Source of the DNA: Flagellimonas abyssi
GTDB lineage: Bacteria; Bacteroidota; Bacteroidia; Flavobacteriales; Flavobacteriaceae
NCBI RefSeq assembly: GCF_019457905.1
Contig: NZ_JAHZSV010000003.1
Span: forward strand, 186,001 to 250,000
Length of the DNA stretch: 64,000 nucleotides
Direction of reading: 5' to 3'
The notes under the pieces were generated by a model. It was not told the DNA's origin. It saw nothing but the letters and a program-made list of their open reading frames with translations, and searched no databases. Below are positions 8,236 to 17,431 of the stretch, piece by piece. Every line of letters starts with the position of its first letter. Position 1 is the first letter of the stretch. Both the position numbers and the translations under genes were made by a program.

Positions 8236-11200
8236 TTAAAATGTAACATTAATACCGAAAGCATACTTTCGTTGATAGGGATATTGATAACCACTGGTCT
8301 CGTTACGTCCGGCACTATGGGCTGGATTAATCCTGTTCTCCACATCGGAGATGGATTCAGGGTCAAAGTAATCCGAGACTTCGGACCACTCAAAAAGATT
8401 ATCACCGGAAAAGTATATCCTCAGTGAAGTAATTCCCATTTTTTTGGTATAGGAAGAAGGTATGGTGTACCCCAAAGTAATATTCTTGAGCCTTAGATAG
8501 GCAGCACTCAACATATACCCGGTCTGTGGTATGGCCAATCCTTGCGCTTGGTCAATCCGCTCCCCCAGATTCCGGTCGGCCAACCATGATTGAAACACGG
8601 GAAAACGTGCATCGGTATTGGCACTGGCGTACCCTGCATCGATATAGGCCTGTGAATGTTGCGCCATTAAATCGGCGGGATCATCGGAGCCTCTGTAAAA
8701 ATCCTTCAAATGGGCATAGCCCCCTGCATACGGTTGTTGATAAAAACCCCAATAGATATAATCCTTTGGATAAAAATCTCTCTTTCCTACACCTTGTAGA
8801 AAAACACCAAGGTCAAAATTATTCCAATCCATGTTCAGGTTGATACCGAAACGATACCTTGGCAACATATTGCCTATAACACTTAAGTCCTTAGGGTCAT
8901 CCGCAGTCATACCCTTCTCAATTTTTTGGTTTCCGTCCTGGTCTACGTATTTAGGCCAACCCTCAACAATTTCCAAGGCTCCCCACGGAATAATGGCCGA
9001 CTCGTCCAAAGCATCGATTTCTGCCTGTGATTGAAATAGTCCATCTGAAGTTAACCCCCATATCTCACCGAGCTCCATCCCTTCACGGTATTGGGTAAGG
9101 CTGTTGTTAGGGTTTTCAAAACTGGTGATGTAAGATCGGCTATCACTTAGAACAAGCCTCGCATTCAGATTAAAGGGATTATTGGGGTTTCCAAAACTGT
9201 CCTTATAGGAAAGGGAAAGTTCCCAACCTTCTGTTTTTAGGTCCGCTGCATTTTCATTGGGTTCCGAGGCTCCCAATACACCGGGCAAATCAGTTCCAAC
9301 AGTCAACATGTCCTTGGTATCCCTCCGATAAACGTCCAATGTTGCATTGAATTTGTTGTTGAAAAGACCGATATCCACACCAAAGTTTTTAGTAGTCACT
9401 GTTTCCCAGGAGTAATTGGACGATACCAGTCCCGGAGCACCGACTTGTGTGGGCAGTTCCCCACCAACTATATAGTTTCCCTGCCCTGCACTCATCGAAG
9501 GAATATAGCCGAAAGCACCTACGTCCTGATTGCCCAACGATCCATAGGAAGCCCTGAACTTCAATAGGCTCACTGTTGGTTCCAAAGCTTCCATAAAAGG
9601 TTCACGGGATACATTCCAGGCCCCGGAAACGGAAGGGAAAAAGCCAAAGCGTTTATCCTTTGGAAAACGGGAGGACCCATCATACCTTCCATTAAGTTCT
9701 AATATGTAACGATCCTTGAAAATGTAATTGGCCCTATAAAATGCACCACGGAGTGCCCAGCTATAAATGGCGGAATCCGATTCATCAAGAAGTATGGGGC
9801 CTGTGGCCAAGTTCAATGTTGGAAGTGAAGATGAGATCACACCTGTTCGGCTCAAAGAAATGTATTCGTCCCTGAATTCTTCCTGATTATAACCTGCAAG
9901 CAATGTCAATTGGTGGTCATCTCCAAAACTGTTGTTGAAAGTGGCATAAATATTCAATACGTTGTACTGCTCCGAACCAAAATCCTTCCAAACTTGATTG
10001 TTGCCTTCTTCCCTGATATCATCAGGACCAAATCCTATCTGGTACTTGGAGTAGAAAGCATCATAATTTTGGTTTTCCTGCTCGTAAGTATACTCTGCGT
10101 TCACCTTAAGAATATCCTTGACCAACCATGCTTGGGCCGTAAAATTGGTACGGAAGGTATGGGTTATATATTCTTCATCGCCACCATCCTGTAATTGGGC
10201 CGCCATTCGACCTACAGGTGTATTGGCCCAACTCCCATCCGGATTCTCCGCGAAGGAATAGCTATTAAAATTGAAAAGGGTGCCGATATCAAAATAAGAT
10301 GGATTCTTTCGCTTACCGGTAATGTAAGAGGTGTTGTTACCGACGGACAACCAATCGGTCAATTGGGCATTTAATTTGGAACGCATTCCCGTTCTGGTGA
10401 AATAGTCTTCCGCCAAGATCAAGGAACCATTGTCCTTATTGTAGGAACCGGACATGAAATAATTTATTTTTTCCGTTCCCCCCGTAGCACTCAAACTATG
10501 GTTTTGGGAATAGGTGGAACTCGACAAAAAGTAATCGGTCCAGTCACGATTCCCCATATACTCCCATAGACCGGGGTTTGTAGTGCTTTCACGTACACCA
10601 ACAGTACCGAAAGGATCATCGCTACGTTCCCTGGCCCATTGCAATTGTTCTGTCGTGAAATATTGGTTGTGCCATGGTGTATTTTTTGATGCTGTTTCCT
10701 GAAGCCTCATATAAATGTAGGGATCGGAAATTTTCTCGGGCAACACGGTAGGGGTGCCCACCGTAACATTCGTATTATAGTTGATTCGCATCTTGCCATC
10801 CGAACCACTCTTGGTGGTTACCAAAACAACCCCAAAAGCTGCCCTTGCACCATAAATGGCAGCAGAGGATGCATCTTTTAGCACGGAAATACTTTCGATA
10901 TCCTCTGGAGCAAGTTGATTGAGGTATGAAACATCGGAAGGTATATTATCTATGAGTACCAAAGGGTCACCACCATTGATGGAGGTGAATCCCCTAATAT
11001 TGATCTTTGGGTTTGCACCGGGCGCCCCACTGGAAAAATCGATATTAAGACCAGGGGAAATACCTTGTAGCCCTTGGGTCACGTTGTTTATCGGCCTCGT
11101 AGATAATTGCGCTACCGAGACATTGTTGACAGCTCCGGAAAGGTTGACCTTTTTTTGTGTGCCAAAACCTACGACAACAACCTCATTTAAACTTTGGACG

Positions 11201-11481
11201 TCTTCTTCCAAGGTTACATCCATAATGTTTGATGTTCCAACCGTAAGCTCCTTTTTGGTAAAACCGATATAGGAAAATACCAGTACTTGACCTTCGGCCA
11301 CACGTATGGAATAGTTACCGTCAAAATCGGTAGTGGTACCGTTGGCCGTTCCCTGCACCATAACGGTTACCCCTGGTAACGGGACACCTGAAGCATCTCC
11401 GACCGTACCGGACACCTCCTTCTGGGCGAACCCTGAGGTAAAAACGGTCAATAAGAATACGAATAGTAATGTGTTTTTCAT
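8236..11481 (-). CDS. SusC/RagA family TonB-dependent outer membrane receptor
   Basis: This 1081-residue protein has a signal peptide (LLFVFLLTVFTSGFAQ). A carboxypeptidase-D-like beta domain (about residues 20-95, GVPLPGVTVMVQGT) follows. The SusC signature around residue 98 (LNEVVVVGFGTQKKVNLSGAV) and the plug with FTSINGGDPLVLIDNIPSD come next. After these comes a long 22-strand barrel ending in YAFGINVTF. It imports substrates into the periplasm using TonB energy. It pairs with susD and is flanked by phosphodiesterase and phosphatase genes. There is no extracytoplasmic-function sigma/anti-sigma pair nearby; control by the divergent TetR is more likely. Confidence 0.98.
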   Translation of the reverse strand: MKNTLLFVFLLTVFTSGFAQKEVSGTVGDASGVPLPGVTVMVQGTANGTTTDFDGNYSIRVAEGQVLVFSYIGFTKKELTVGTSNIMDVTLEEDVQSLNEVVVVGFGTQKKVNLSGAVNNVSVAQLSTRPINNVTQGLQGISPGLNIDFSSGAPGANPKINIRGFTSINGGDPLVLIDNIPSDVSYLNQLAPEDIESISVLKDASSAAIYGARAAFGVVLVTTKSGSDGKMRINYNTNVTVGTPTVLPEKISDPYIYMRLQETASKNTPWHNQYFTTEQLQWARERSDDPFGTVGVRESTTNPGLWEYMGNRDWTDYFLSSSTYSQNHSLSATGGTEKINYFMSGSYNKDNGSLILAEDYFTRTGMRSKLNAQLTDWLSVGNNTSYITGKRKNPSYFDIGTLFNFNSYSFAENPDGSWANTPVGRMAAQLQDGGDEEYITHTFRTNFTAQAWLVKDILKVNAEYTYEQENQNYDAFYSKYQIGFGPDDIREEGNNQVWKDFGSEQYNVLNIYATFNNSFGDDHQLTLLAGYNQEEFRDEYISLSRTGVISSSLPTLNLATGPILLDESDSAIYSWALRGAFYRANYIFKDRYILELNGRYDGSSRFPKDKRFGFFPSVSGAWNVSREPFMEALEPTVSLLKFRASYGSLGNQDVGAFGYIPSMSAGQGNYIVGGELPTQVGAPGLVSSNYSWETVTTKNFGVDIGLFNNKFNATLDVYRRDTKDMLTVGTDLPGVLGASEPNENAADLKTEGWELSLSYKDSFGNPNNPFNLNARLVLSDSRSYITSFENPNNSLTQYREGMELGEIWGLTSDGLFQSQAEIDALDESAIIPWGALEIVEGWPKYVDQDGNQKIEKGMTADDPKDLSVIGNMLPRYRFGINLNMDWNNFDLGVFLQGVGKRDFYPKDYIYWGFYQQPYAGGYAHLKDFYRGSDDPADLMAQHSQAYIDAGYASANTDARFPVFQSWLADRNLGERIDQAQGLAIPQTGYMLSAAYLRLKNITLGYTIPSSYTKKMGITSLRIYFSGDNLFEWSEVSDYFDPESISDVENRINPAHSAGRNETSGYQYPYQRKYAFGINVTF

Positions 11482-11517
11482 TTCATTTATGAATTTTGAT
11501 TGGTTTTAAAAAGGTTT

Positions 11518-12765
11518 TTATTCTTCTACATACCACGTATTCAATGTGGTGTTTTTGGTTTCCAATATGAGCTTGCAAAACCCTTTGGATAGTTTGCGCA
11601 ATGGAATTTTCAATTTTCCCTTTTCGAGCTGTACTGTTTCGATGAGCTTATAATCATCCTGCCCTCCATTTTTAAAAGCATTGGTGGAACTCATATAGAG
11701 ATTTCCACTGCCCTCCGATAGAGCTTCCCAGGATACCTCAAGGTGGCTACCCTTTTTGGTTGCCCTCAAATCGAAAGCATCCACGGGTTGAATAAGGGAA
11801 ACTCCATCCCACTCACGGCGTACCGATTGTGGTACTTCGATGTTTAGAAAGTCCACAATGGTTGGAAGTATATCCACCACTCCGGGAGTTTTCGAATTGA
11901 AGTAACCATTGGTATCCTTCGAATTGGTTACTATCCAAGTACTTCGCTCACGGTCCGATTGTCCGCCGTGATGTTTGCCGTTCTCTTCAGTTCTTCCATG
12001 ATCTGTCGTAACAATGAACAACCAGTCCTCATTTTTTAAGGACTGCCTTTCTTCGACAGCCTTCCATATTTTCCCTACCAAGTAATCTTCAAACTCAACG
12101 GCAGCGGTAAAACGTTCACCATCTCCATAACCATGTCCCATATCATCGGAGAATTCCAAATAAGCCCAGGAAAGGTCAGGGCCTTCCCGCAGAATGGTAT
12201 GTGCAGCATGATCCGCCACGGTATAATCGATGAGTTTCATGAAGTTGCGCCGTATATCATGTGGGAAATTGATGGTATCATGTTCCAAACCGTCAAAATG
12301 ATGATTCACCTGTATTTGCCCGGTAGCGTCCAGACCCTCACCCACCAATTTTGTTCTATTATCAAGCCAAGAGGAGAATACACCAATAGTACCATTTGGA
12401 TTATGATCTTTATACAATCTAAAAATGGTTGGGTAGTTATAATTTGGGTCCTTGATGCCATTGCCCCAAACATTGTGTTTATTGGCCCATGTCCCCGTGA
12501 TCAAACTATTGTATCCCACAGCAGAAATGGTCGGGGTTTCAGAATAAGTCCCCTTTCCCCCACCGACATATGCATCCGTGTAGGCACCCACCCTGCCAAT
12601 TTGATCTAAATAGGGAGTGTTAGCTGTCTTTAGTTGATCCGCTGAGATTCCATCAACAATGATGAAGACCACTTTCTTATCCAGCAAATCAGATTGCACA
12701 TTTTGCGCTCTGGATATGCCAATGGCCAGTATTGCAAGTATTACAGTAAGCTTTCTTAAATACAT
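11518..12765 (-). CDS. alkaline phosphatase superfamily phosphodiesterase / nucleotide pyrophosphatase-like
   Basis: This 415-residue protein has a signal peptide (VILAILAIGISRAQ). Its fold motifs are VFIIVDGIS with a metal Asp near residue 38, a nucleophile region SETPTISAVGYNSLITG, VTTDHGR with Asp-His ligands, and KHHGGQSD. These place it with type I phosphodiesterases and nucleotide pyrophosphatases rather than classical alkaline phosphatase. The final ~90 residues form a beta-rich appendage. It is the first gene of the operon leading into susC (36 bp gap), so it may start the breakdown of a phosphodiester whose products are handled by the SusCD pair and downstream phosphatases. Confidence 0.88.
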   Translation of the reverse strand: MYLRKLTVILAILAIGISRAQNVQSDLLDKKVVFIIVDGISADQLKTANTPYLDQIGRVGAYTDAYVGGGKGTYSETPTISAVGYNSLITGTWANKHNVWGNGIKDPNYNYPTIFRLYKDHNPNGTIGVFSSWLDNRTKLVGEGLDATGQIQVNHHFDGLEHDTINFPHDIRRNFMKLIDYTVADHAAHTILREGPDLSWAYLEFSDDMGHGYGDGERFTAAVEFEDYLVGKIWKAVEERQSLKNEDWLFIVTTDHGRTEENGKHHGGQSDRERSTWIVTNSKDTNGYFNSKTPGVVDILPTIVDFLNIEVPQSVRREWDGVSLIQPVDAFDLRATKKGSHLEVSWEALSEGSGNLYMSSTNAFKNGGQDDYKLIETVQLEKGKLKIPLRKLSKGFCKLILETKNTTLNTWYVEE

Positions 12766-12797
12766 TTGTTTGTGTTTACAAAGCCCAAAGGAATATA

Positions 12798-12817
12798 AAT
12801 TGAACGACTGTTCAATT
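12798..12817. promoter_or_regulatory. palindromic operator 1 (probable TetR site)
   Basis: A perfect palindrome with 8-base arms (AATTGAAC and GTTCAATT) around GACT. It lies 33 bp upstream of the phosphodiesterase start on the minus strand, close to where its promoter should be. The centre GACT and arms match operator 2, which supports binding of one dimeric regulator to both. Confidence 0.75.
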
Positions 12818-12857
12818 AAAGAATATTTAAGTCATTGTTATGGAATCGTAAAATAGA

Positions 12858-12873
12858 TTGAATGACTGTTCAG
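12858..12873. promoter_or_regulatory. palindromic operator 2 (probable TetR site)
   Basis: TTGAATGACTGTTCAG differs from the core of operator 1 at two bases. It is 58 bp from operator 1, centre to centre, and about 78 bp upstream of the TetR start. The pair fits autoregulation plus control of the divergent phosphoester operon. Confidence 0.7.
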
Positions 12874-12950
12874 TTAATCTATTTTCAAAAAAAAGAGTAT
12901 TATTGTTGCATTGATTTGAAACAACAAAGACAATTACCAATTCATAGAAC

Positions 12951-13556
12951 ATGGGAAGAAAAAGCTTGGGAACTACAAGAAAACTGGAAATTATCCAAGC
13001 CTTTTATGAGGTAGCAAAAGACATAGGCCTTGAGAACGCCTCCATTGCCAAAGTGGCCGAATCCATGGGGATAAGCAATGGATTGGTAATGCATTATTTT
13101 AATACCAAACAAGAGTTGTTATTGGGATTGGTGGAGTATATCCTGCAGCAGCATATGAATGTACTCGTGGAAGAAAACCTATCCGAACTCAAGACCCGAG
13201 AAGATCTTGAAAATCTGATTCAAAACCTATTCTCCCGAAAATGGAACCAGTATTTTGACGACGGGGTATTCTATAGCTGTTACGCCCTAATATATAGGAA
13301 CGAGGCGTTCAATGATAGTTTCAAGCAATATCTTTTACAGTTGCACGAGGTATTGCGGGGCGAATTGGACCAAGCCTGCACCAATGGTATTATACAAAAT
13401 ACCAACATTGATGAATTAACGGAGATCATATTCGCCCTGGTTGATGGTTCCTACTATTATATGGGCATGTTCCCAACGGGGGATGATAACCATCGGAAAC
13501 AACAGGAAATCTATGTAAATCATTGTTTGAGCCTTTTTAAGTATGAAGATTCATGA
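12951..13556 (+). CDS. TetR/AcrR family transcriptional regulator
   Basis: This 201-residue protein carries an N-terminal TetR helix-turn-helix (ASIAKVAESMGISNGLVMHYF at about residues 27-47, then NTKQELL). A helical ligand-binding domain of the length seen in BetI-like members follows. It is divergent from the phosphodiesterase-SusCD operon, with two matching palindromes in the 185-bp gap. Its 3' end overlaps the next membrane-protein gene by 4 bp. The arrangement predicts a repressor released by a molecule derived from the imported substrate; this is inferred, not shown. Confidence 0.93.
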   Translation: MGRKSLGTTRKLEIIQAFYEVAKDIGLENASIAKVAESMGISNGLVMHYFNTKQELLLGLVEYILQQHMNVLVEENLSELKTREDLENLIQNLFSRKWNQYFDDGVFYSCYALIYRNEAFNDSFKQYLLQLHEVLRGELDQACTNGIIQNTNIDELTEIIFALVDGSYYYMGMFPTGDDNHRKQQEIYVNHCLSLFKYEDS

Positions 13557-13792
13557 GCCATTTCTTTGAATTACTGGGCTGGATTGGATCCTTTTGTTTT
13601 CTTTTTTCTTATTACAACCTGATCAAAGGCAAATGGAATGCCAAGCAACCTGTATATCATTGGTACAATATTGCAGGGAGCGCCCTATTTGTAGCAAATG
13701 CAACATTTTATGGTGCTTGGGCCGTGCTATTTATAAACTTGGCTTGGGGAATAATCGCATGTTTCGGACTTTACAAATCCATGAAGCACTAA
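13553..13792 (+). CDS. CBU_0592-like small membrane protein
   Basis: This 79-residue protein is predicted to span the membrane about three times (ELLGWIGSFCFLFSYYNLI, IAGSALFVANATFYGAW, VLFINLAWGIIACFGLY). The pattern matches the small CBU_0592-type family of unknown function. The ATG overlaps the TetR stop (ATGA), so the two are translationally coupled. Its role in the phosphoester locus is unknown. Confidence 0.8.
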   Translation: MSHFFELLGWIGSFCFLFSYYNLIKGKWNAKQPVYHWYNIAGSALFVANATFYGAWAVLFINLAWGIIACFGLYKSMKH

Positions 13793-14100
13793 ATTGAATC
13801 TGGAGATATTGGGAACCATCTCCATTGTTCAATGTTCAGTTTCTCATCGAAGAGCACCAAGGTCATTACTTAGTAAGACCAAACGACCTCAAGACTGGAT
13901 GGGCCGCAGGGTTGAAACCACTAAAATCGGAAAATTGAACCATGCCATATTTGGCTATAGTAATTTGACAGTCAAATTTTCATATCATGTTGGAGGATAC
14001 TCAATTTTATCCAGTAAGGGTAATCTACTATGCCCGACGTTTACAGCACCTACCAAAATCGGCAAGGGTTTAAAAACCTAGCTTTACAACTCCTATACCA
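13793..14100. other. non-coding gap, nothing recognised
   Basis: This 308-bp stretch between the small membrane protein and the traN remnant has no convincing gene. A plus-strand ORF over 13794-14081 has no family resemblance and unusual composition. The stretch may contain eroded sequence of the same old conjugative element as the traN fragment. Confidence 0.5.
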
Positions 14101-14574
14101 TTATTTAAACGTTAATACGACTATCCTCGAAGTATTACCTTCAGAAAGGTTTATCTTAATTCTTTCCCCTTTGTCCAGATGGAATTTAGGAAACACATAC
14201 ACAAATCGGATGGTTTGTCCATGAATGACCTTTTTGGGGACTTTGTGCCTGTACAGCGGCAGGAGTTCCTGTTCCTGATGGGAGGCGTTCCTCCCTTTTT
14301 TTCCGCTGACCTTGAACAGTTCCAATTTTCCAAAATCAAACCGGACACCGGAATAGTTCTCTATTTCAAATTGGACATACACTTTATTTTCCACATGATA
14401 CAAGTTCTTGACAGTCAGTGAAAGGCCTTGAACTTTTTTCTTGCTATTTTTTCGCTCGGGAAGTTGTAACAATGTTTCGCAGGGTTCCTGAAACTTTTCC
14501 CTGACCTTTTTAAAAGAGACAGAGAAATCTTGAACTGTTTCCCTTGGAATCACTTTTTTGGGAACTTTCTCCAA
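14101..14574 (-). pseudogene. traN: conjugative transposon protein TraN (DUF4138), C-terminal fragment
   Basis: This 157-codon open frame matches the C-terminal half of Bacteroidota TraN: SLTVKNLYHVENKVYVQFEI, then FDFGKLELFKVSGKKGRNAS, LLPLYRHKVPKKVIHGQ and FVYVFPKFHLDKGERI. TraN is normally about 280-320 residues and takes part in the mating apparatus, so roughly half is missing, including the signal peptide. No other tra gene is present. It lies outside the 43-bp att repeats, so it is the trace of a different, older element. The family call comes from memory of the pattern. Confidence 0.7.
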
Positions 14575-14631
14575 GCAAGCAGCGTATCTTACTTATATCA
14601 ATTAAACTAAGATTTGAAAGGAAAGAAAAAA

Positions 14632-14810
14632 ATGTTAATAGTGAGGTCCAAATTAATTTTTTAAATAAAACATATGAGGTGGTTTATTTGGGGAATAAAG
14701 TCACAAAAGTGTATGGCTATAAAATATTAGACTCTGAAATTAGTAAGCTAATAACACTCATAGTTAGAGCTAATATGGAAGCTATCAAATCAATTTATAA
14801 GGATGAATAA
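14632..14810 (+). pseudogene. possible 3' gene fragment of unknown function
   Basis: A frame open to a TAA at 14808-14810 reads VNSEVQINFLNKTYEVVYLG and then KVTKVYGYKILDSEISKLI, with protein-like composition. It lacks a believable start: the only in-frame ATG (14544) lies antisense inside the traN fragment. It could be the tail of a gene cut when the remnant formed. No family is recognised. Confidence 0.3.
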
Positions 14811-14866
14811 CTTTTTTAGGTTTAAAAATTCCTTTTTTTTATCCCCTCAGTCGTCCCCTAAAAATA

Positions 14867-14903
14867 AAAAACCCTCGCAAACTATTGATTTACAAGGGTT
14901 TTT
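14867..14903 (-). terminator. hairpin beyond the left att copy (original tRNA terminator)
   Basis: Nine-base arms (14867-14875 and 14895-14903; AAAAACCCT and complement) lie immediately outside the left 43-bp repeat, in the position a tRNA terminator would occupy. It is probably the terminator that once followed the tRNA gene before the island moved in. Confidence 0.65.
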
Positions 14904-14914
14904 ACTTAGTAAAA

Positions 14915-14957
14915 GTGGTCCCACCTGGGCTCGAACCAGGGACCACCTGATTATGAG
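14915..14957. repeat. left attachment site (43-bp direct repeat)
   Basis: Identical over 43 bp to 35325-35367. It carries only the T arm, acceptor 3' strand and part of the anticodon arm of the tRNA, then diverges (CAGC versus TCAG), so it cannot make a tRNA. Confidence 0.95.
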
Positions 14958-15072
14958 CAGCTTTTTTTAGTTGTCATAAATTTTCATTTGGTTTCTTTTG
15001 TGTTGATTATCAATGTTTTATGAAATTTTATTTTTCATTTAGAAACATCAATACTACCTTTAAATGACCATT

Positions 15073-15093
15073 TGTTGTACCTATGTTGTACCC
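15073..15093. repeat. left end motif, paired TGTTGTACC (probable integrase arm site)
   Basis: Two copies of TGTTGTACC, 11 bp apart in phase, lie 115 bp inside the left att repeat. The same 21-bp sequence occurs at 35253-35273 in the same orientation. This resembles arm-type binding sites for tyrosine integrases. Confidence 0.65.
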
Positions 15094-16321
15094 AAAAACA
15101 CCGCTGAAAATGATTAATGTGCGAACGGTTTTAAGAAAAAAACAGCTTTCCGATGGAAGTTATCCGGTATGCCTTCGTGTGACCAAAGATAGGCGATCTA
15201 AATACTTCAAGACCATTTACAATGCATTTCCAAAAGAATGGGATGAACGTACTGGCTCCTTCAATAAGAATCATAGCAATTTTATTCAGGACAACCGGTT
15301 GTTATTAAAGTTTAGAGACAGGGCTTTAAAAGTGATTGCAGAGTTGGAAATGGAAAAAGATAATTTCTCTTTGAGGGAATTTGAACATAATTTTAGGCTG
15401 GCATTCAATCCGGTCAGAAGAAACGTTTTTGACTTTTGGGATGAAATAGTGGAGGAATTGAAGCTGGCTGGCAGAATGGGCAATGCCCGTTTTCACAACG
15501 ATACCAGTAAATCGGTCCAGAGATATTTAAAATTTGACAAAGACCTTTCCTTTACGGACATTACACCAGCCTTTCTAGAAAAGTATGAGGCCTATCTGCG
15601 TTCGCGTGGTGGGACAGATGGAGGTATTGGTGTAAGGATGCGATCCATAAGGGCTCTCTACAACCAAGCCATCAGAAGGAACATCGTAAAAGAATCACTT
15701 TACCCCTTTCGGACATACAAATTATCTAGATTGAAAGGAAAAGGGGCCAAAAAGGCACTTACCTTTGAAGAGGTAAAGCAAATTATTAATGTTGACCTTT
15801 CTGAAAATCCTGAGCTTTTGAACAGCAAGAACTATTTTGTTTTCAGCTTCTACACTCGAGGAATGAACTTTGCCGATATGATGAAATTGAAATGGAGGGA
15901 CATCAAAGGAGAGAACATTTATTATACGCGCTCTAAAACCAAGGGAAACTTTACCATTAAAATCCTGCCTCCGGTTCAGAAAATTTTGGATTATTATCGT
16001 AAAAATTCATTGGGCACGAAATATGTCTTTCCCATTTTGCTCCATAATAAGCTTACCCCTAACCAAATAGAAAACCGCAAGACCAAAGTGTTAAAAAATT
16101 ATAACATAGACTTGAGGGCCATCGCCAAATTGGCCAAAATCGAAAAATCGGTGACAAGTTATGTGGCCAGGCACAGTTTTGCAAATTGTCTTAAACAAAA
16201 AGGGGTTGCTACAGATGTAATCAGCGAATCATTGGGGCATCAGAATATGGCTATAACTCAAGCCTATTTGAAAGAACTGGATACATCAGTGGTTGATAAA
16301 GCCATAGAAGTATTACTCTAA
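15083..16321 (+). CDS. tyrosine-type site-specific integrase of the island
   Basis: This 412-residue phage-integrase-fold recombinase has an N-terminal arm-DNA-binding domain (VRTVLRKKQLSDGSYPVCLR) and a SAM-like core-binding domain around residues 105-200. The catalytic domain has Arg259 (YTRGMNFADMMKLKW), Arg363 in YVARHSFAN, His386 in ESLGHQNM and nucleophile Tyr395 in TQAYLKEL. This form is typical of Bacteroidota genomic-island integrases. It should catalyse excision and insertion at the tRNA repeats. The ATG at 15083 lies within an end motif; the ATG at 15110 (MINVRTV) is an equally plausible start and would leave the motif non-coding. The stop overlaps the convergent next gene by 9 bp. 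Confidence 0.95.
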   Translation: MLYPKTPLKMINVRTVLRKKQLSDGSYPVCLRVTKDRRSKYFKTIYNAFPKEWDERTGSFNKNHSNFIQDNRLLLKFRDRALKVIAELEMEKDNFSLREFEHNFRLAFNPVRRNVFDFWDEIVEELKLAGRMGNARFHNDTSKSVQRYLKFDKDLSFTDITPAFLEKYEAYLRSRGGTDGGIGVRMRSIRALYNQAIRRNIVKESLYPFRTYKLSRLKGKGAKKALTFEEVKQIINVDLSENPELLNSKNYFVFSFYTRGMNFADMMKLKWRDIKGENIYYTRSKTKGNFTIKILPPVQKILDYYRKNSLGTKYVFPILLHNKLTPNQIENRKTKVLKNYNIDLRAIAKLAKIEKSVTSYVARHSFANCLKQKGVATDVISESLGHQNMAITQAYLKELDTSVVDKAIEVLL

Positions 16322-17404
16322 ATCTGATTTTCCAAGAATTGGGTCTTCAAATTCAGTTAAAGGGTCTAACCAATCCGCCTTTTGGTTCGCCCAATTCAGA
16401 TAAACTTGGTTTTCTTTATTAAAATTAGATCTATCCAGTTTTACTTTTTTCTCGTAGGCACTCAGATAGTCTCTTATTTGTTTTGCCTTATACCAGTTCT
16501 CTGAATCAGAGATAAGCTGGCACATTTTGGATTTTTCCTCTGCTATTTTCTTCAGATTTTCTTTCTCTTTTATCAGTTCTTGTTCTCTCCTCCTTTTTTG
16601 TTCTGCTTGTTGTGCTCGTAGGTCATGCCAATACTTGCAATCTTTTTCAACCCAGGCTACAATTTGCGGAAGATATTCTTCCAAACGGATAGTTTTTCTA
16701 TCTATCCAATTTTTTTGATTAAAGGAAGGGCCGGCCTGAAATTCTAGCTTATCTCTTTTTTCCCATGATTCCCTACTCCAGCCAGACTTATCTTTCTCCC
16801 GTATTCTATGGTACTTCTGGCGAAGATTTATTTCTGTTTTTTGACCAAACATCTGTATATGGCAGCGGCTATACTCAAAGATGATTTTTCCATTCATAGC
16901 CTCTATTGCCAAAATCAGTGTATTCATAAATCTAAATGCCCTAGATCTCATTTTGATATCCGTATGGATGGGTAATATTTCATGCTCTTGAGATAACTCC
17001 CAAAATCCGACATCTTTGCCCTCATCTAATTGCTCCAATAATTTTTTGCTCTTCCTTATTGTTGGATGATATTGCACAATCCTCTTGGGTACTTTAAAGT
17101 TTAAGTTGCTTTGCTGTTCCAGTTCATATGCTCTTTTATGGTAATCCGTTTTAAATTTCTTGGAATCTGTAGCCAAGTTTATTTTGATATTTCTGTTTTC
17201 CACTTTAGCCAGAGGTGTTTTGGTTATTTCTTTATTGAACCTAACCTTTGTCCAATGACCTCGGTCGGGTAATGGGATATTGTATTCTTGACAAACATCT
17301 TTCAATTGCTGTTGCGTTACCTCAAGCTGCTCAGACAAATCATTCAAAGATTTCTCCCATACCAAACCATATAATTCTACTCTTGTAAAAGTTAATTCTT
17401 GCAT
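16313..17404 (-). CDS. hypothetical protein, mobile-element associated
   Basis: I cannot give this 363-residue protein a function. Near the N-terminus it has VTQQQLKDVCQEYNIPLPDRGHWTK. This resembles a short helix-turn-helix-like region with a P-x-P-x-(R/A)-G-(Y/H)-W-x-K motif seen in unnamed proteins of genomic islands. Residues about 265-300 form a charged coiled coil (RRREQELIKEKENLKKIAEE). The C-terminal ~60 residues are helical with a WYKAKQIRDYL segment. It is convergent with the integrase, and a 31-bp palindrome lies 28 bp upstream of its start, which suggests tight regulation. Confidence 0.8.
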   Translation of the reverse strand: MQELTFTRVELYGLVWEKSLNDLSEQLEVTQQQLKDVCQEYNIPLPDRGHWTKVRFNKEITKTPLAKVENRNIKINLATDSKKFKTDYHKRAYELEQQSNLNFKVPKRIVQYHPTIRKSKKLLEQLDEGKDVGFWELSQEHEILPIHTDIKMRSRAFRFMNTLILAIEAMNGKIIFEYSRCHIQMFGQKTEINLRQKYHRIREKDKSGWSRESWEKRDKLEFQAGPSFNQKNWIDRKTIRLEEYLPQIVAWVEKDCKYWHDLRAQQAEQKRRREQELIKEKENLKKIAEEKSKMCQLISDSENWYKAKQIRDYLSAYEKKVKLDRSNFNKENQVYLNWANQKADWLDPLTEFEDPILGKSDLE

Positions 17405-17431
17405 TCAATAAAAATTTCTTAGTCAAAATTC

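Noticed and set aside
13794..14081. 95-codon plus-strand ORF after the CBU_0592-like gene
   Set aside because: No recognisable domain, and protein composition is not convincing.
14544..14631. Extending the 14632-14810 fragment to the ATG at 14544
   Set aside because: That part is antisense to the traN fragment; the ATG is most likely chance.
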